Positions 1 to 8,240 of a stretch of 64,000 bases of DNA are shown piece by piece; the first letter of the stretch is position 1; the number at the start of each line of letters is the position of its first letter. The DNA lies in NCBI RefSeq assembly GCF_017161405.1, contig NZ_CP071051.1, positions 62,001-126,000 on the forward strand, read 5' to 3'. The translations under genes and the position numbers were made by a program. This DNA comes from Leucobacter sp. CX169 (lineage in GTDB: Bacteria; Actinomycetota; Actinomycetes; Actinomycetales; Microbacteriaceae). The notes beneath the pieces are model-generated. The model ran no database searches. It was not told the origin of the DNA and saw nothing but the letters and a program-made list of their open reading frames with translations.

Positions 1-598
1 CGGCGCGATCCGCTCATTACGGTTCAAACTGACGGTTCCTGAATCGATGCGTGGGGACTTCTTGCGCGGGGCACCCGCAATCTTCGCCGGCTGGGCCACG
101 GGCGGATTGTTCCTCTCGCTCGGCGCCAACATCGTCCACACCGAGCTGGGCGGACAGGCCCACGCCTGGCAGGGACTCTCTGTCGGCGTGCTTGCCGGTT
201 CAGGAGCGGTCGCCGCGTTCCTTCTGCGCCGACGGTCAGCACGCACGATCTCGATCTACGGCACGGCCGCGCTCGCGGTCGGGACGGCGCTGTCACTGCT
301 CGCCCTCGCTGCAGGATCCCTGCCCGCCTACCTCCTCGCCGTAGCGGTGACCGGGTCTGGTTTCGGCACCGCCTTCTTTGGGGTGGTCAGTTCGCTTGCG
401 CCACACATCCCCGCGACCGAACGCGCAGATGTGTTCGCGGTGATCTTTCTGGTTTCCTACCTGGCATTCGGAATCCCGACCGTGATCGCCGGCGCCCTCG
501 TGCCGGTGTTCGGCTTGACCGCGGTGACCTACGGGTATGGGGCGGTGGTGATCGTGCTCGCGGGTCTTGCGAGCCTGCTCAGGGTGCGACGACAGTAA
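1..598 (+). CDS. MFS transporter, C-terminal half (5' end outside window)
   Basis: The reading frame is open from the first bases of the window and stops with TAA at 596-598. About 198 residues are visible. They hold six hydrophobic segments (for example around the GWATGGLFLSLG stretch, then VGVLAGSGAVAAFLL, and AVTYGYGAVVIVLAG), matching the second six-helix half of a major facilitator superfamily permease. The basic loop LLRRRSART between the second and third visible helices is typical of MFS cytoplasmic loops. An internal ATG at 47 sits inside this continuous frame and is unlikely to be the start, because the preceding codons read as ordinary transporter sequence. The substrate cannot be told from this half. 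The gene converges on the phosphatase gene with a 6-base gap. Confidence 0.85.
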   Translation, partial: GAIRSLRFKLTVPESMRGDFLRGAPAIFAGWATGGLFLSLGANIVHTELGGQAHAWQGLSVGVLAGSGAVAAFLLRRRSARTISIYGTAALAVGTALSLLALAAGSLPAYLLAVAVTGSGFGTAFFGVVSSLAPHIPATERADVFAVIFLVSYLAFGIPTVIAGALVPVFGLTAVTYGYGAVVIVLAGLASLLRVRRQ

Positions 599-604
599 CG
601 TCGG

Positions 605-1414
605 CTACCCCTGGCTCACGAGGGCGCGCCGCAGCTCATCGGACTCCGCGTCGGAGAGCCCTCCAGAGCCGAGGTACCCGCGGGCGTCCCCATGTTCGGT
701 CGTGACCCAATCGAGGGCAGTCTCAATCGCCTCCGCGGGTGATTTCGTCGCGAGCGTCTCGAGGCGTGGGGTCAATGGCATCCCCATGCTGGTGATGAGG
801 CCCTTCAGCTGCTGCGCGAATGGCCCTGCCAGGTTCGCCTCAGTCTTGGTGTAGTCGGTCACGATCCTGTCGCGCGCGACGCCGGCGACGGAGAGCAGGA
901 GCGCCGCAGCGAGGCCCGTGCGATCCTTCCCCGCGGTGCAGTGGAACAGGACCCCCGGCCGCTCGGTCGGCGCCGCCGCGATGACTGCCCGCGCGAGCGC
1001 CACAAACTGCGCGGCGCTGTTCTCGAGGATCGAGGTGTACAGCTCGGGGAGCGTCGGTACTTGCTCCACCGCTGCCGCGAGCTGCTCGGGTGTCGGGCTC
1101 GCCGTTGCCCCGCTCGCGGGCAACAGGCGCTGCACCATCTCGTCCATTGCACCGCCCAGGACAGGAAGTGGGACGAACTCCACGCTGCCGTCCTCGGGCA
1201 ACACGTCGGCGGCGCGTGCCCGCTCAGCGTCGGTACGCAGATCGATCACGGTGCCGATGCCGAGGTCAGCAAGGGCTTGGATCCCTGCCGGGGTGAGCGA
1301 GGCGAGCGCATCGGAGCGGAAGAGTACCGGCGCCACTCGGCCGCCGCCCTCAGTGGGGAGATTCGCGAGTCCACGCGAGTTGAAGGTGATCTGGATGACC
1401 GAGCTGAGCTCCAT
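605..1414 (-). CDS. Tyrosine-protein phosphatase (Y_phosphatase3/PtpB-like)
   Basis: From the ATG at 1414 this gives 269 residues. The active-site loop HCTAGKDRT (residues 158-166, Cys159 nucleophile, Arg165) is the P-loop of the atypical tyrosine/lipid phosphatase family that includes mycobacterial PtpB. The N-terminal NSRGLANLP and FRSDALASL stretches, followed by IDLRTDAER, are also family features. The frame stays open upstream to 1561, but the product begins naturally at MELSSVIQITFNSRG and the upstream extension is low-complexity. It acts in the cytosol or is released; a phosphotyrosine or phosphoinositide substrate is possible but not readable from the sequence. It is divergently arranged to the next plus-strand gene and appears monocistronic. 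Confidence 0.88.
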   Translation of the reverse strand: MELSSVIQITFNSRGLANLPTEGGGRVAPVLFRSDALASLTPAGIQALADLGIGTVIDLRTDAERARAADVLPEDGSVEFVPLPVLGGAMDEMVQRLLPASGATASPTPEQLAAAVEQVPTLPELYTSILENSAAQFVALARAVIAAAPTERPGVLFHCTAGKDRTGLAAALLLSVAGVARDRIVTDYTKTEANLAGPFAQQLKGLITSMGMPLTPRLETLATKSPAEAIETALDWVTTEHGDARGYLGSGGLSDAESDELRRALVSQG

Positions 1415-1591
1415 TGCTGCCTGCTTTCTGTCGCGGACGGTCAGTGTATCCACCGCGGGTGCGGGTTTGGCGGGTTGTGGGATGCGGGGCCCGGTTGATA
1501 CGGGAGTGGTGATCCTGCCCTGTTTGGACCCGGTACGCGCCTCGCCGCGAAATCTTGCCATGATGGACGCAGGCGACCGGAAGGAGGTCCC

Positions 1592-2278
1592 GTGAGCAAT
1601 TCAACGCCCCCGTCCGGTCAGGCGCGCACGGGCGAGCCCGGCCAGCGACGCAGGTTCACGCCGAGCCTGGCGCAGCAGTGCTGGGGTTTCATGATCGGTT
1701 CGGCGCTCTTCGCCGTTGGCACCGCCCCGGGGTTTCACGCGGTGGCCGGAACCCTGGCCACCAACTGGCTGTGCTTCATCGGCGCCTGGTTCTTCACGGC
1801 GGCCGGGCTGATCCAGCTCGCGCGGAGCACGCCCGCAACGGCACGGATCCCTGATTCTTCCGCGAGGCGCGTGCGCCCTGAATGGATGGCCGCGCTCACG
1901 CAGTCGCTGGGCACTATTGCGTTCAACGTGAGCACGACCGTGGCCCTCGTCGCGCACAACCTCCCCGCCGAGCTGCACTACGTTTGGTCGCCCGACGCGG
2001 GCGGCTCGGCCGCCTTCCTGCTGAGCGGGGTGCTGCTCGTGATCGCGGACTCCCGCGGCCGAGAACGCCGCTTCGACTTCCGCGATGCCGACTGGTGGTC
2101 GGCGCAGATCAACCTGCTGGGGTGCATCGCCTTCGGGTTCTCCGCCATCGGCGCGTTCCTGCTGCCCGGCGGGCAGGATCTCGACCCGACGCTCGCTGGC
2201 GCCGGCACGTTCATCGGCGCACTCTGCTTCCTCATCGCGTCGGCGGTCGTGCTGCCGCGACGCGCGGAACGGCGGTAG
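1592..2278 (+). CDS. YrhK-like domain integral membrane protein
   Basis: The GTG start at 1592 is fixed by a near-perfect Shine-Dalgarno AAGGAGGT at 1581-1588. The 228-residue product has five to six hydrophobic segments (about residues 30-48, 55-77, 100-120, 128-147, 166-187 and 193-215) that fall into two similar halves, each with an (F/W)-x-IGSxLF-like helix. This resembles proteins annotated with the YrhK domain, a small membrane domain of unknown function. No catalytic motif is visible. It converges on the SCO4848-like gene, and the intergenic stretch 2279-2463 contains one of the recurring GGATCCTGC sites. Confidence 0.65.
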   Translation: MSNSTPPSGQARTGEPGQRRRFTPSLAQQCWGFMIGSALFAVGTAPGFHAVAGTLATNWLCFIGAWFFTAAGLIQLARSTPATARIPDSSARRVRPEWMAALTQSLGTIAFNVSTTVALVAHNLPAELHYVWSPDAGGSAAFLLSGVLLVIADSRGRERRFDFRDADWWSAQINLLGCIAFGFSAIGAFLLPGGQDLDPTLAGAGTFIGALCFLIASAVVLPRRAERR

Positions 2279-2431
2279 CTCGGGCACGCGACGGCCCGAG
2301 TGGTTTGATTCGCTCACTTGCCGGAGCGTTCTGAGTTCCCGGCGCCGGAAACCCGAGTTTTTCGCTCCGGGAACTACGAACGCGCAGGGAACTGGGGGAG
2401 GCTCGGGCGCGCGAGCGCTGGGCAGCGCGGG

Positions 2432-2444
2432 AGGATCCTGCTGG
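2432..2444. repeat. GGATCCTGC-type recurrent palindromic site
   Basis: AGGATCCTGCTGG lies between the convergent YrhK-like and SCO4848-like genes. It is one of about seventeen sites in this window that contain GGATCCTGC or its complement. Just beyond it, TAGCGC-ggg​ag-GCGCTA at 2450-2466 could form a short hairpin that overlaps the stop codon of the minus-strand gene. Confidence 0.6.
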
Positions 2445-2463
2445 AGGGGTAGCGCGGGAGGCG

Positions 2464-2682
2464 CTAGCCGGCGACGAGCAGCCAGATACCCGCGATAGCC
2501 GAGGCCAGCCCAATGACGAGCGCGATACCGATCAGCCACGCGTGCACGGTGAAGAACTTCGTGGGCTTGCCGTGAGCGTCGAACGCGCGCTCGTCCGCCT
2601 TGATGCGCTTGAAGAACTGCGGCCACACAAGCGCGTTGTACGCGGCGTTGACGAGCAGGAGGACGGCGGCGAGAACGGTCAT
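2464..2682 (-). CDS. SCO4848-family small membrane protein
   Basis: This 72-residue protein has two transmembrane helices (residues 3-20 and about 47-70) separated by a charged FFKRIKADERAFDAHGKPTKFF loop that includes a typical WPQFFKRI motif. The pattern matches the conserved small actinobacterial membrane proteins named after SCO4848 of Streptomyces; their function is unknown. Its start overlaps the stop of the upstream MepB gene (ATGA), so the two are translationally coupled and belong to the same minus-strand operon as the SDR gene. Confidence 0.8.
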   Translation of the reverse strand: MTVLAAVLLLVNAAYNALVWPQFFKRIKADERAFDAHGKPTKFFTVHAWLIGIALVIGLASAIAGIWLLVAG

Positions 2683-3152
2683 GGCTTCAGCCTATCCAGC
2701 GCGACAAAGAAGCCGATCTGCCACTGCTGCGTGCGCCTCGCTTGTGGGTTCGCGGCCGCGGCCCAGGGCGGGTAGACGCGGAAGCCGCGCTTGCCGCCGA
2801 TCCCGCCCGCGGAGGCGATGCCGTGCTCGATCAGCGCACTCGCGGGGAAGACGAAGGCGCCGAAATTCGGGCCGTCTCGAACGGCGACAACCAGCGTTTC
2901 CACCGCGTCCTCGGCGGGGAAGGGCTCGGTGGAGCCATCGGCGGCCCGGCGCCACACCGTCACGAAGTGCCCGACCTTGGTGGGAGTGACCTTGCCCACG
3001 CGAAAGCGCACCGCGGACTCGGGCGTGCGCGCGATCGCGCCGCCGTGCGCCCGGTTGTCGGGCTCTGGCGAGAGGCGCGAGGGATCATGCCCGAGCGCGG
3101 CGCAGGCGCTGGCCACATCGGGATGCACGCCCGCGTCCGCGCCAGCTACCAC
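2679..3152 (-). CDS. MepB family protein
   Basis: The 157-residue product carries the MepB signature: VRFRVGKVTPTKVGHFVTVW in the N-terminal half, then GxFVFPxxxLxxxGI, GGKRGFRVYPPW and a C-terminal TQQWQxGFF. MepB was first described next to the MepRA multidrug regulator and efflux pump of Staphylococcus aureus, and its biochemical role is not established. Its start overlaps the end of the SDR gene and its stop overlaps the start of the SCO4848-like gene, so the order on the minus strand is SDR-mepB-SCO4848 with no gaps. Confidence 0.82.
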   Translation of the reverse strand: MVAGADAGVHPDVASACAALGHDPSRLSPEPDNRAHGGAIARTPESAVRFRVGKVTPTKVGHFVTVWRRAADGSTEPFPAEDAVETLVVAVRDGPNFGAFVFPASALIEHGIASAGGIGGKRGFRVYPPWAAAANPQARRTQQWQIGFFVALDRLKP

Positions 3153-4660
3153 TGGCTCGGCTTGTAGTCCTTCAGGAAGCAGCCGTACAGGTCTTCGCCG
3201 GCCTCGCCGCGGACGATCGGGTCGTACACGCGGGCCGCGCCGTCGACCAGGTCGAGCGGGGCGTGGAAGCCCTCCTCGGCCAGGCGCACCTTGGTGAAGT
3301 GCGGGCGCTCGTCCGTGATCCAGCCGGTGTCGACCGCGGTCATCAGGATCCCGTCGGTCTCGAACATCTCGCCCGCGCTCGTGCGCGTGAGCATATTCAG
3401 CGCCGCCTTCGCCATGTTGGTGTGGGGGTGCCCCGGGCCCTTATAGCGCCGTGCGAACTGCCCTTCCATCGCAGAGACGTTGACGATGTAGGTTCGATCA
3501 GCCTCGGCCGCGACCATCGAAGCGCGCAGGCGGCTGATGAGCAGGAACGGCGCGGTGGTGTTGCAGAGCTGCACCTCGAGCATCTCGAGCGGGTCCACAT
3601 CCTGTACGTTCTGCACCCAGCTGTTGACGTGGTTCACGTCGGGCACGAGCCCGCCCGCGTCGATCGCGGTACCGTCGGCGTGCTTCGCGAGCGACGACGA
3701 ACCCGGGGTCATCGCGATCTGCGAGAGGTCGTCGGCCGTGAGATTCGGGCCGTAGCCCTCGGCCACGGTGCCGGCGAGCGCGGCGACGGAGAGCAGCGGG
3801 TGCTGCTCGACCGAGGCCTGGAGGGCCTGCGGGTGCGGGTCATTCGTGTGGCCAAAGGTCTCGATCTCGGGCAGCGGGCCGTCCGGCAGCGGCTGCAGCT
3901 CGGCGTCGGCGAGCAGTGAGTACGACCCCGGCGAGCGCCGGACCGTCTGCGCCGCATTGTTGATGAGGATGTCGAGCGGGCCCTGGGCTGCGACCGAGTC
4001 GGCGAGGCCGATGACCTGAGCCGGGTCGCGCAGGTCGATGCCGACGATGCGCAGGCGGTGTAGCCAGTCGCCCGAGTCGGGCAGCGAGGCGAAGCGTCGG
4101 GCGGCGTCGCGCGGGAAGCGCGTCGTAATCGTCGTGTGGGCGCCGTCGCGCAGCAGGCGCAGCGCGATGTGCATGCCGATCTTGGCGCGGCCGCCGGTGA
4201 GCAGTGCGCGCTTGCCCGTGAGGTCGGCGCGGGCGTTCCGCTTCGCGTGGCTGAACCGTGCACACTCGGGGCACAGCTGGTGGTAGAACGCGTCGACCAT
4301 CGTGTACGGCTGCTTGCAGATGTAGCAGTTGCGCGGCTTGATGAGCTCGCCCGCAATCGGGGCGTCGGTCGAGGACGCCAGGTCGAGGCCCCGCGTCTCG
4401 TCGTCGATGCGGTCGGGAGCGCCGGTCGCGGTGGCGGCGATCACGGCGCGGTCGGCGGTGGCGACGGCATCGCGGATCTCCGCTCGCCGCGACTTCTTCA
4501 CGGCCTTGAACATCGAGGCGGTCGCGCGACGCACGGAAACAAAGTCCGGGTGCGTCTCGGGAAGCCGGTGCACCGCCCCGAGCACGCGCAGCGTGATTTC
4601 AAGTTCAGTGGGATCGATCCCGTCGCCGAAATCTGCAAGGTCGGTCGGGTTCTCGGTCAT
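3146..4660 (-). CDS. SDR-family oxidoreductase with N-terminal zinc ribbon
   Basis: The ATG at 4660 (MTENPTDLADFG) is preferred over an upstream in-frame ATG at 4693. The 504-residue product is long for a short-chain dehydrogenase because about 150 N-terminal residues precede the Rossmann fold. That extension ends in a CYIC...CPEC pair, likely one zinc site. The dinucleotide-binding loop is LLTGGRAKIG, followed by NNAAQT in place of NNAG and by NVSAMEG for the catalytic Ser. The usual YxxxK is replaced by TNMAK (Thr at the Tyr position, Lys kept), so a conventional SDR mechanism is doubtful, although a Tyr lies nearby in RRYKG. The substrate is unknown. It heads the SDR-mepB-SCO4848 operon. 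Confidence 0.8.
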   Translation of the reverse strand: MTENPTDLADFGDGIDPTELEITLRVLGAVHRLPETHPDFVSVRRATASMFKAVKKSRRAEIRDAVATADRAVIAATATGAPDRIDDETRGLDLASSTDAPIAGELIKPRNCYICKQPYTMVDAFYHQLCPECARFSHAKRNARADLTGKRALLTGGRAKIGMHIALRLLRDGAHTTITTRFPRDAARRFASLPDSGDWLHRLRIVGIDLRDPAQVIGLADSVAAQGPLDILINNAAQTVRRSPGSYSLLADAELQPLPDGPLPEIETFGHTNDPHPQALQASVEQHPLLSVAALAGTVAEGYGPNLTADDLSQIAMTPGSSSLAKHADGTAIDAGGLVPDVNHVNSWVQNVQDVDPLEMLEVQLCNTTAPFLLISRLRASMVAAEADRTYIVNVSAMEGQFARRYKGPGHPHTNMAKAALNMLTRTSAGEMFETDGILMTAVDTGWITDERPHFTKVRLAEEGFHAPLDLVDGAARVYDPIVRGEAGEDLYGCFLKDYKPSQW

Positions 4661-4740
4661 TGGGCCAATTCTACGTGCTGCGGACGTGGGCATTCCGTGT
4701 GCCCGATTTCGCCGACCTCAGGGGCTGGGCAGGATCCCGC

Positions 4741-5325
4741 CTACTGCGGGTAGGGGGTCTCGCCGCGGGCGAGTTGCTCGAGCGCACGTGCCAGGCGCCT
4801 CGCGCGGGTCTCGGGGGTGCGCGCCGTCGTCACCCGGTGCAGAATCGAATACCGGTTCTGGGAGTTCAACGACTCGAACGTCCGTCGGGCGGCGTCGTCC
4901 TGGGCGAGCGCGATCGTCAGGTCGCCAGGCACCTCCATGGTGGCCGAGCCGGCGTACGCGGCGTCCCACCTCCCGTCACTCTTCGCCCGCTCGATCTCGG
5001 CGATTCCGCTGGGGCGGATCCTGCCCTCGTCCGAAAGTCGCTGGATGTGCTCGATGTTGCGGGTGGACCAGAGGCTGTACTTCCGGCGAGGGGTGAAGCG
5101 GCGCATGAAGATTGACTCGTCGATGGACTTGATCTGCCCGTCGATCCACCCGCTGCAGAGCGCCTCGTCGAGTGCCTGTGCGTAGCTCAGCGAGGTCGGG
5201 GACGTGGTGCCCTTCTTAGCGAGCATGAGCCAGACGCCGTCCGAGACGCCCTCCTGCTCGTCGAGCCAGGCGCGCCAGGCGTGGACGTCGGCGACAACGA
5301 GCGGGGCGATATCTGGCGTGCTCAT
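4741..5325 (-). CDS. YdeI/OmpD-associated family protein
   Basis: Translation from the ATG at 5325 (MSTPDIAPL) gives 194 residues. The conserved motifs of the YdeI family are present: WRAWLDEQ, SLSYAQALDEALCSGWIDGQIKSIDE, FTPRRKYSLWSTRNIEHI, and a C-terminal block (LNSQNRYSILHRVTTARTPETRARR). Members have no proven enzymatic activity; some have been tied to peptide resistance in enterobacteria. The frame remains open upstream to 5373, but the motif-bearing part starts here. It is separated from the downstream SDR start by about 80 bases that contain a GCAGGATCC site (4729-4737). The SnoaL-like gene is divergent. Confidence 0.82.
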   Translation of the reverse strand: MSTPDIAPLVVADVHAWRAWLDEQEGVSDGVWLMLAKKGTTSPTSLSYAQALDEALCSGWIDGQIKSIDESIFMRRFTPRRKYSLWSTRNIEHIQRLSDEGRIRPSGIAEIERAKSDGRWDAAYAGSATMEVPGDLTIALAQDDAARRTFESLNSQNRYSILHRVTTARTPETRARRLARALEQLARGETPYPQ

Positions 5326-5432
5326 GGATTGAAGGTACCGGTTCGCGGGGCGACGCTGCGCTTGCCCCCACAAGCAAGCGCTCGGTACTGTCGGGAGCGA
5401 GTGTCACTGGCGACACCGGCGAGGAGCATGTC

Positions 5433-5876
5433 ATGGAGTTTTCGGCAGACGGCTGGCAGACGCTGATGGACGAGCGGGCGATCAGCGGGCGCATCATTGA
5501 GTTTGCCCGATGCGTCGACGAACGGGACTTCGAAGGGTACGCACGCACCTTTGCCGCCGATGGCGAGCTCGTCACGCCCTGGGGTGGGCACGCGGGCCGA
5601 GCGGGGCTCGCCGCTCACGTGCGTGCGGGGCTCGAACGCTACGTCGCCACGCAGCACGTGAGCGCGAATCACGAGATCACCGTCCAAGGCGATCGCGCTA
5701 CCGCGCGCTCGACGCTGCTTGCGACCCATGTGCGCGATGCCGCGGGGACCGACTTTTGGACCACCGGCGGTCACTACGAGCTCGAACTCGTCCGCGTGGA
5801 CGGAGTCTGGCTGTTCTCGAGGATCTCGCTGCACCCCGCGTGGAGATTCGATACGCGCACTGCCGCCGCACGGTAG
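5433..5876 (+). CDS. SnoaL-like (NTF2-fold) domain protein
   Basis: The ATG at 5433 follows GAGGAG at 5421-5426. The 147-residue product has the SnoaL_4 pattern: an N-terminal helix ISGRIIEFARCVDERDFEGYARTFAADGEL, a central NHEITVQGDRATARS strand pair, and a C-terminal YELELVRVDGVWLFSRISL. NTF2-fold proteins of this kind are ring-hydroxylase beta-subunit or polyketide-cyclase relatives, or non-enzymatic binding proteins; which applies here cannot be told. It converges on the diguanylate cyclase gene with a 3-base gap, so no room exists for a classical terminator between them. Confidence 0.78.
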   Translation: MEFSADGWQTLMDERAISGRIIEFARCVDERDFEGYARTFAADGELVTPWGGHAGRAGLAAHVRAGLERYVATQHVSANHEITVQGDRATARSTLLATHVRDAAGTDFWTTGGHYELELVRVDGVWLFSRISLHPAWRFDTRTAAAR

Positions 5877-5879
5877 CGA

Positions 5880-7307
5880 TTAGTCCGTGCTCGGCCCCGT
5901 CCAGTGGTGCAGCGTCACCGCGTCCTTGCCGCGTCGCTTTGCCGAATACATGGCATTGTCGGCCGCGTCAATGAGTTCCTCGGCGGTCGGCGGGCGCTCA
6001 CCGGCGCGCGGCAGCCAGGTCATGACGCCGATGCTGCTGGAGAGATGGGCGCCCGCCGCCGTATCGCCGAGCGGTTGCCGGATCGCCCGCTGAGCTCGCG
6101 TGGCGAACTCGCGCGCCGCCGCCTCGTCCACGCCCTTCAGCGCGATGACGAACTCGTCCCCGCCGAAGCGGGACACGATGTCTTCGGCGCGGCAGAGGCC
6201 GCGAAGTCGGCCGGCGATCACGCGGAGTGCCGCGTCGCCAGCTGCGTGCCCGAGCACGTCGTTGATCGCTTTGAACCCGTCGAGGTCGATGAAGAAGGTG
6301 GAGCAGGGCTCACCCGTGCGCGCGGCCTCGGAGAGCTGTTGCGCCAGGTTCTCGGCCAAGAGGCGGCGGTTGGGCAGTCCCGTGAGGACGTCGTGCAGCG
6401 CCTGGTGCCGGATCTGATCCTGCAGGTGCAGGTGCTCGATGACCCGCTCCGCCTGCGCTGCGAGCGCGTGCAGCGTTTCCACCTCGTCGTCGTTGAACGG
6501 GGTGGGCCGGCGATACGCGCAGATGATTTCACCAAGCGTCGTGACATCGTCGGCTCCCAGGCGAGAAATGGGGACGATGAGGAGCGCTTCGACCCCCCTC
6601 GAAGCCAGGGAATCAGCGAGTTCGGGGAATCGAGAGCGCATCTCGGACCCGTCCCGGCAGGCGACTGGCTCCGAGCCCTGCGAAACGAGCGAAGCGGCGA
6701 TATCCGTAGCGAGTGAACCGTACCGGCTTTCACGAAGGTCACTCGACGGGCTCACAATGCGCACCGAGGTCCAGTCGGTCAGGCTCGCGCGCCCGGCCAT
6801 TTCAACGAGAATCGCGCCCAGATCGTCGATTCCCTGTGCGAGTGCAAGTTGGCTTGTGGCGTCTTGCAGCAACGTGAGTCGTTCGTGGGCCTCGTCCGCC
6901 GCACGCCGCGCCTCAACCAGTTCGCGCTCGAACGAGATTCGTGCGGAGGCATCGATGACGGCAACGTAGATGAGTTGCGATCCGTCCGGGGCGGTGGACA
7001 GGTTGGCGCTCGCAAGCAGGGGGATTCGAACGCCGAGGTCATTACAGACCTCGAGAATGACGTCCTGCACGCGTCCGTTGTCGAGGAGTCGGGGCATGAC
7101 CTGAGACTCGTAGAGCAGGCGTGATGCCGGGGTGAGCCACTCGACGAGATTGCGCCCGCGGAGCGAGTGTTCTTTGTCCGGGGCGCCCATCCACATCCGC
7201 ATCCGTTCGTTGTGGGCGAGCACCTCGCCGTTCAGCGTCACGGCGAGCAGCGCGACCGGACTGTGCTCGATGAGCCGGATCTGCTCGGAGAGCTCGTCTT
7301 CCGTCAC
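5880..7307 (-). CDS. PAS-GAF-GGDEF diguanylate cyclase (RsbQ-coupled)
   Basis: The start is GTG at 7307, overlapping the RsbQ-like stop as GTGA. The 475 residues read as a PAS domain (about 8-122), a short coiled coil (124-146), a GAF-like segment (about 147-295) and a GGDEF domain (298-466). The catalytic FGGDEF motif is intact (GGDEF 382-386), and RAED at 373-376, five residues upstream, is a good RxxD product-inhibition site, so an active feedback-inhibited c-di-GMP synthase is expected. The PAS plus coiled-coil front resembles RsbP of Bacillus subtilis, where the output domain is a PP2C phosphatase. The coupling to an RsbQ-like hydrolase suggests that a small ligand made or released by RsbQ is sensed by the PAS domain. 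Confidence 0.9.
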   Translation of the reverse strand: MTEDELSEQIRLIEHSPVALLAVTLNGEVLAHNERMRMWMGAPDKEHSLRGRNLVEWLTPASRLLYESQVMPRLLDNGRVQDVILEVCNDLGVRIPLLASANLSTAPDGSQLIYVAVIDASARISFERELVEARRAADEAHERLTLLQDATSQLALAQGIDDLGAILVEMAGRASLTDWTSVRIVSPSSDLRESRYGSLATDIAASLVSQGSEPVACRDGSEMRSRFPELADSLASRGVEALLIVPISRLGADDVTTLGEIICAYRRPTPFNDDEVETLHALAAQAERVIEHLHLQDQIRHQALHDVLTGLPNRRLLAENLAQQLSEAARTGEPCSTFFIDLDGFKAINDVLGHAAGDAALRVIAGRLRGLCRAEDIVSRFGGDEFVIALKGVDEAAAREFATRAQRAIRQPLGDTAAGAHLSSSIGVMTWLPRAGERPPTAEELIDAADNAMYSAKRRGKDAVTLHHWTGPSTD

Positions 7308-8152
7308 AGCACGGCCCGAATTTCGGCCGAGATGAGATCCGGTTCGGTGAGGTGGACGAAGTGACCGGCGCTGTCGAGCCGGACGAGCTCGCTCTGTGGC
7401 AGGCGGGCGGCGAGGTAGTCCCCGATGTGCGGAGGGCAGATGATGTCCCCGCTGGACTGCAGGATCCTGCTGGGGGTGGGAACCTCTGCAAGTCGGTGGC
7501 GGACGTCGCTCAAGAACACCACCCGCGCAAACTGGATCGCTACCCGTTGCAGGGTGGTCGCGAAGAGCTGCTCGACCCGGCCCGTGACGTCGGGTCGGTC
7601 AGCGCGCGCTGTCACGGCAGGCGCCATGGATGCGGCCCAGCTGGGCTGGTTGATCTCGATTCCCGTGATGAGGCCCAGCACATCGTCGTGGCTGAAGCCA
7701 CCGACGTAATCGTCATCGTCGACGTACCGCGGCGAGGGGCAGACCATCACCAGGTGCCGGAACAGATCGGGGCGCCGGAGCGACGCCAGCGCGCCGATCA
7801 TGCCGCTGACCGAGTGGCCCACAAAGACGACGTCGGACAGGCCTGCCGCCTCGATCACTTCGATCAGGTCATCGGCGTAGCCATCGAGCGAGTTGTAGCG
7901 TTGCTCGTCGTAGGCGCTGAGATCTGATCGGCCGGACCCGACATAGTCGAAGAGGAGTACCTGGTGGGTCTCGGCGAACGTCTCGGCGATCGGGAGCCAG
8001 GTCGACTGGTCGGTGCCGTAGCCGTGTCCGAACACGATCGCCGGCGCTTCGGCAGGGCCCCAGTGAGCGACCGCGTTTCTTAGAAGTACGCCGTCCTTCG
8101 ACAGCGTCGTGGCGAAACGGTGCGTGGTGCCCTGGGTCACACAGACCTCCAT
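7304..8152 (-). CDS. rsbQ: RsbQ-like alpha/beta hydrolase
   Basis: From the ATG at 8152 the product has 282 residues (an ATG two codons upstream is an alternative). The triad is Ser114 in VGHSVSGMIG, Asp236 in SSGDIICPP and His264 in SAGHFVHL, with spacing close to that of B. subtilis RsbQ. The block around LRRPDLFRHLVMVCPSPRY followed by a GGF-x-HDDVLGL cap strongly resembles RsbQ rather than generic hydrolases or the plant D14/KAI2 receptors of the same fold. RsbQ is needed for energy-stress activation of its PAS partner, probably through hydrolysis of an unknown hydrophobic compound. Here the gene is coupled to the PAS-GAF-GGDEF gene by a GTGA overlap, and it diverges from the HAD-IIA gene across about 90 bases. 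Confidence 0.85.
   Translation of the reverse strand: MEVCVTQGTTHRFATTLSKDGVLLRNAVAHWGPAEAPAIVFGHGYGTDQSTWLPIAETFAETHQVLLFDYVGSGRSDLSAYDEQRYNSLDGYADDLIEVIEAAGLSDVVFVGHSVSGMIGALASLRRPDLFRHLVMVCPSPRYVDDDDYVGGFSHDDVLGLITGIEINQPSWAASMAPAVTARADRPDVTGRVEQLFATTLQRVAIQFARVVFLSDVRHRLAEVPTPSRILQSSGDIICPPHIGDYLAARLPQSELVRLDSAGHFVHLTEPDLISAEIRAVL
7460..7469. repeat. CAGGATCCTG palindrome (inside rsbQ-like gene)
   Basis: This is one of six exact CAGGATCCTG decamers in the window (7460, 16446, 25685, 38819, 52501, 61030). Here it lies in coding sequence. Confidence 0.6.
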
Positions 8153-8240
8153 GATCATGCGTTTTGGCCGAGACTACTCCACTTCCGAGGCGGCGAGATC
8201 ACGCAACCCGCCATTCACTCCGCGACGGTACGCTGGGGCC

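Noticed and set aside
4741-5373. Upstream start for the YdeI-like gene
   Set aside because: The extra 16 residues lack family similarity, so ATG 5325 is used.
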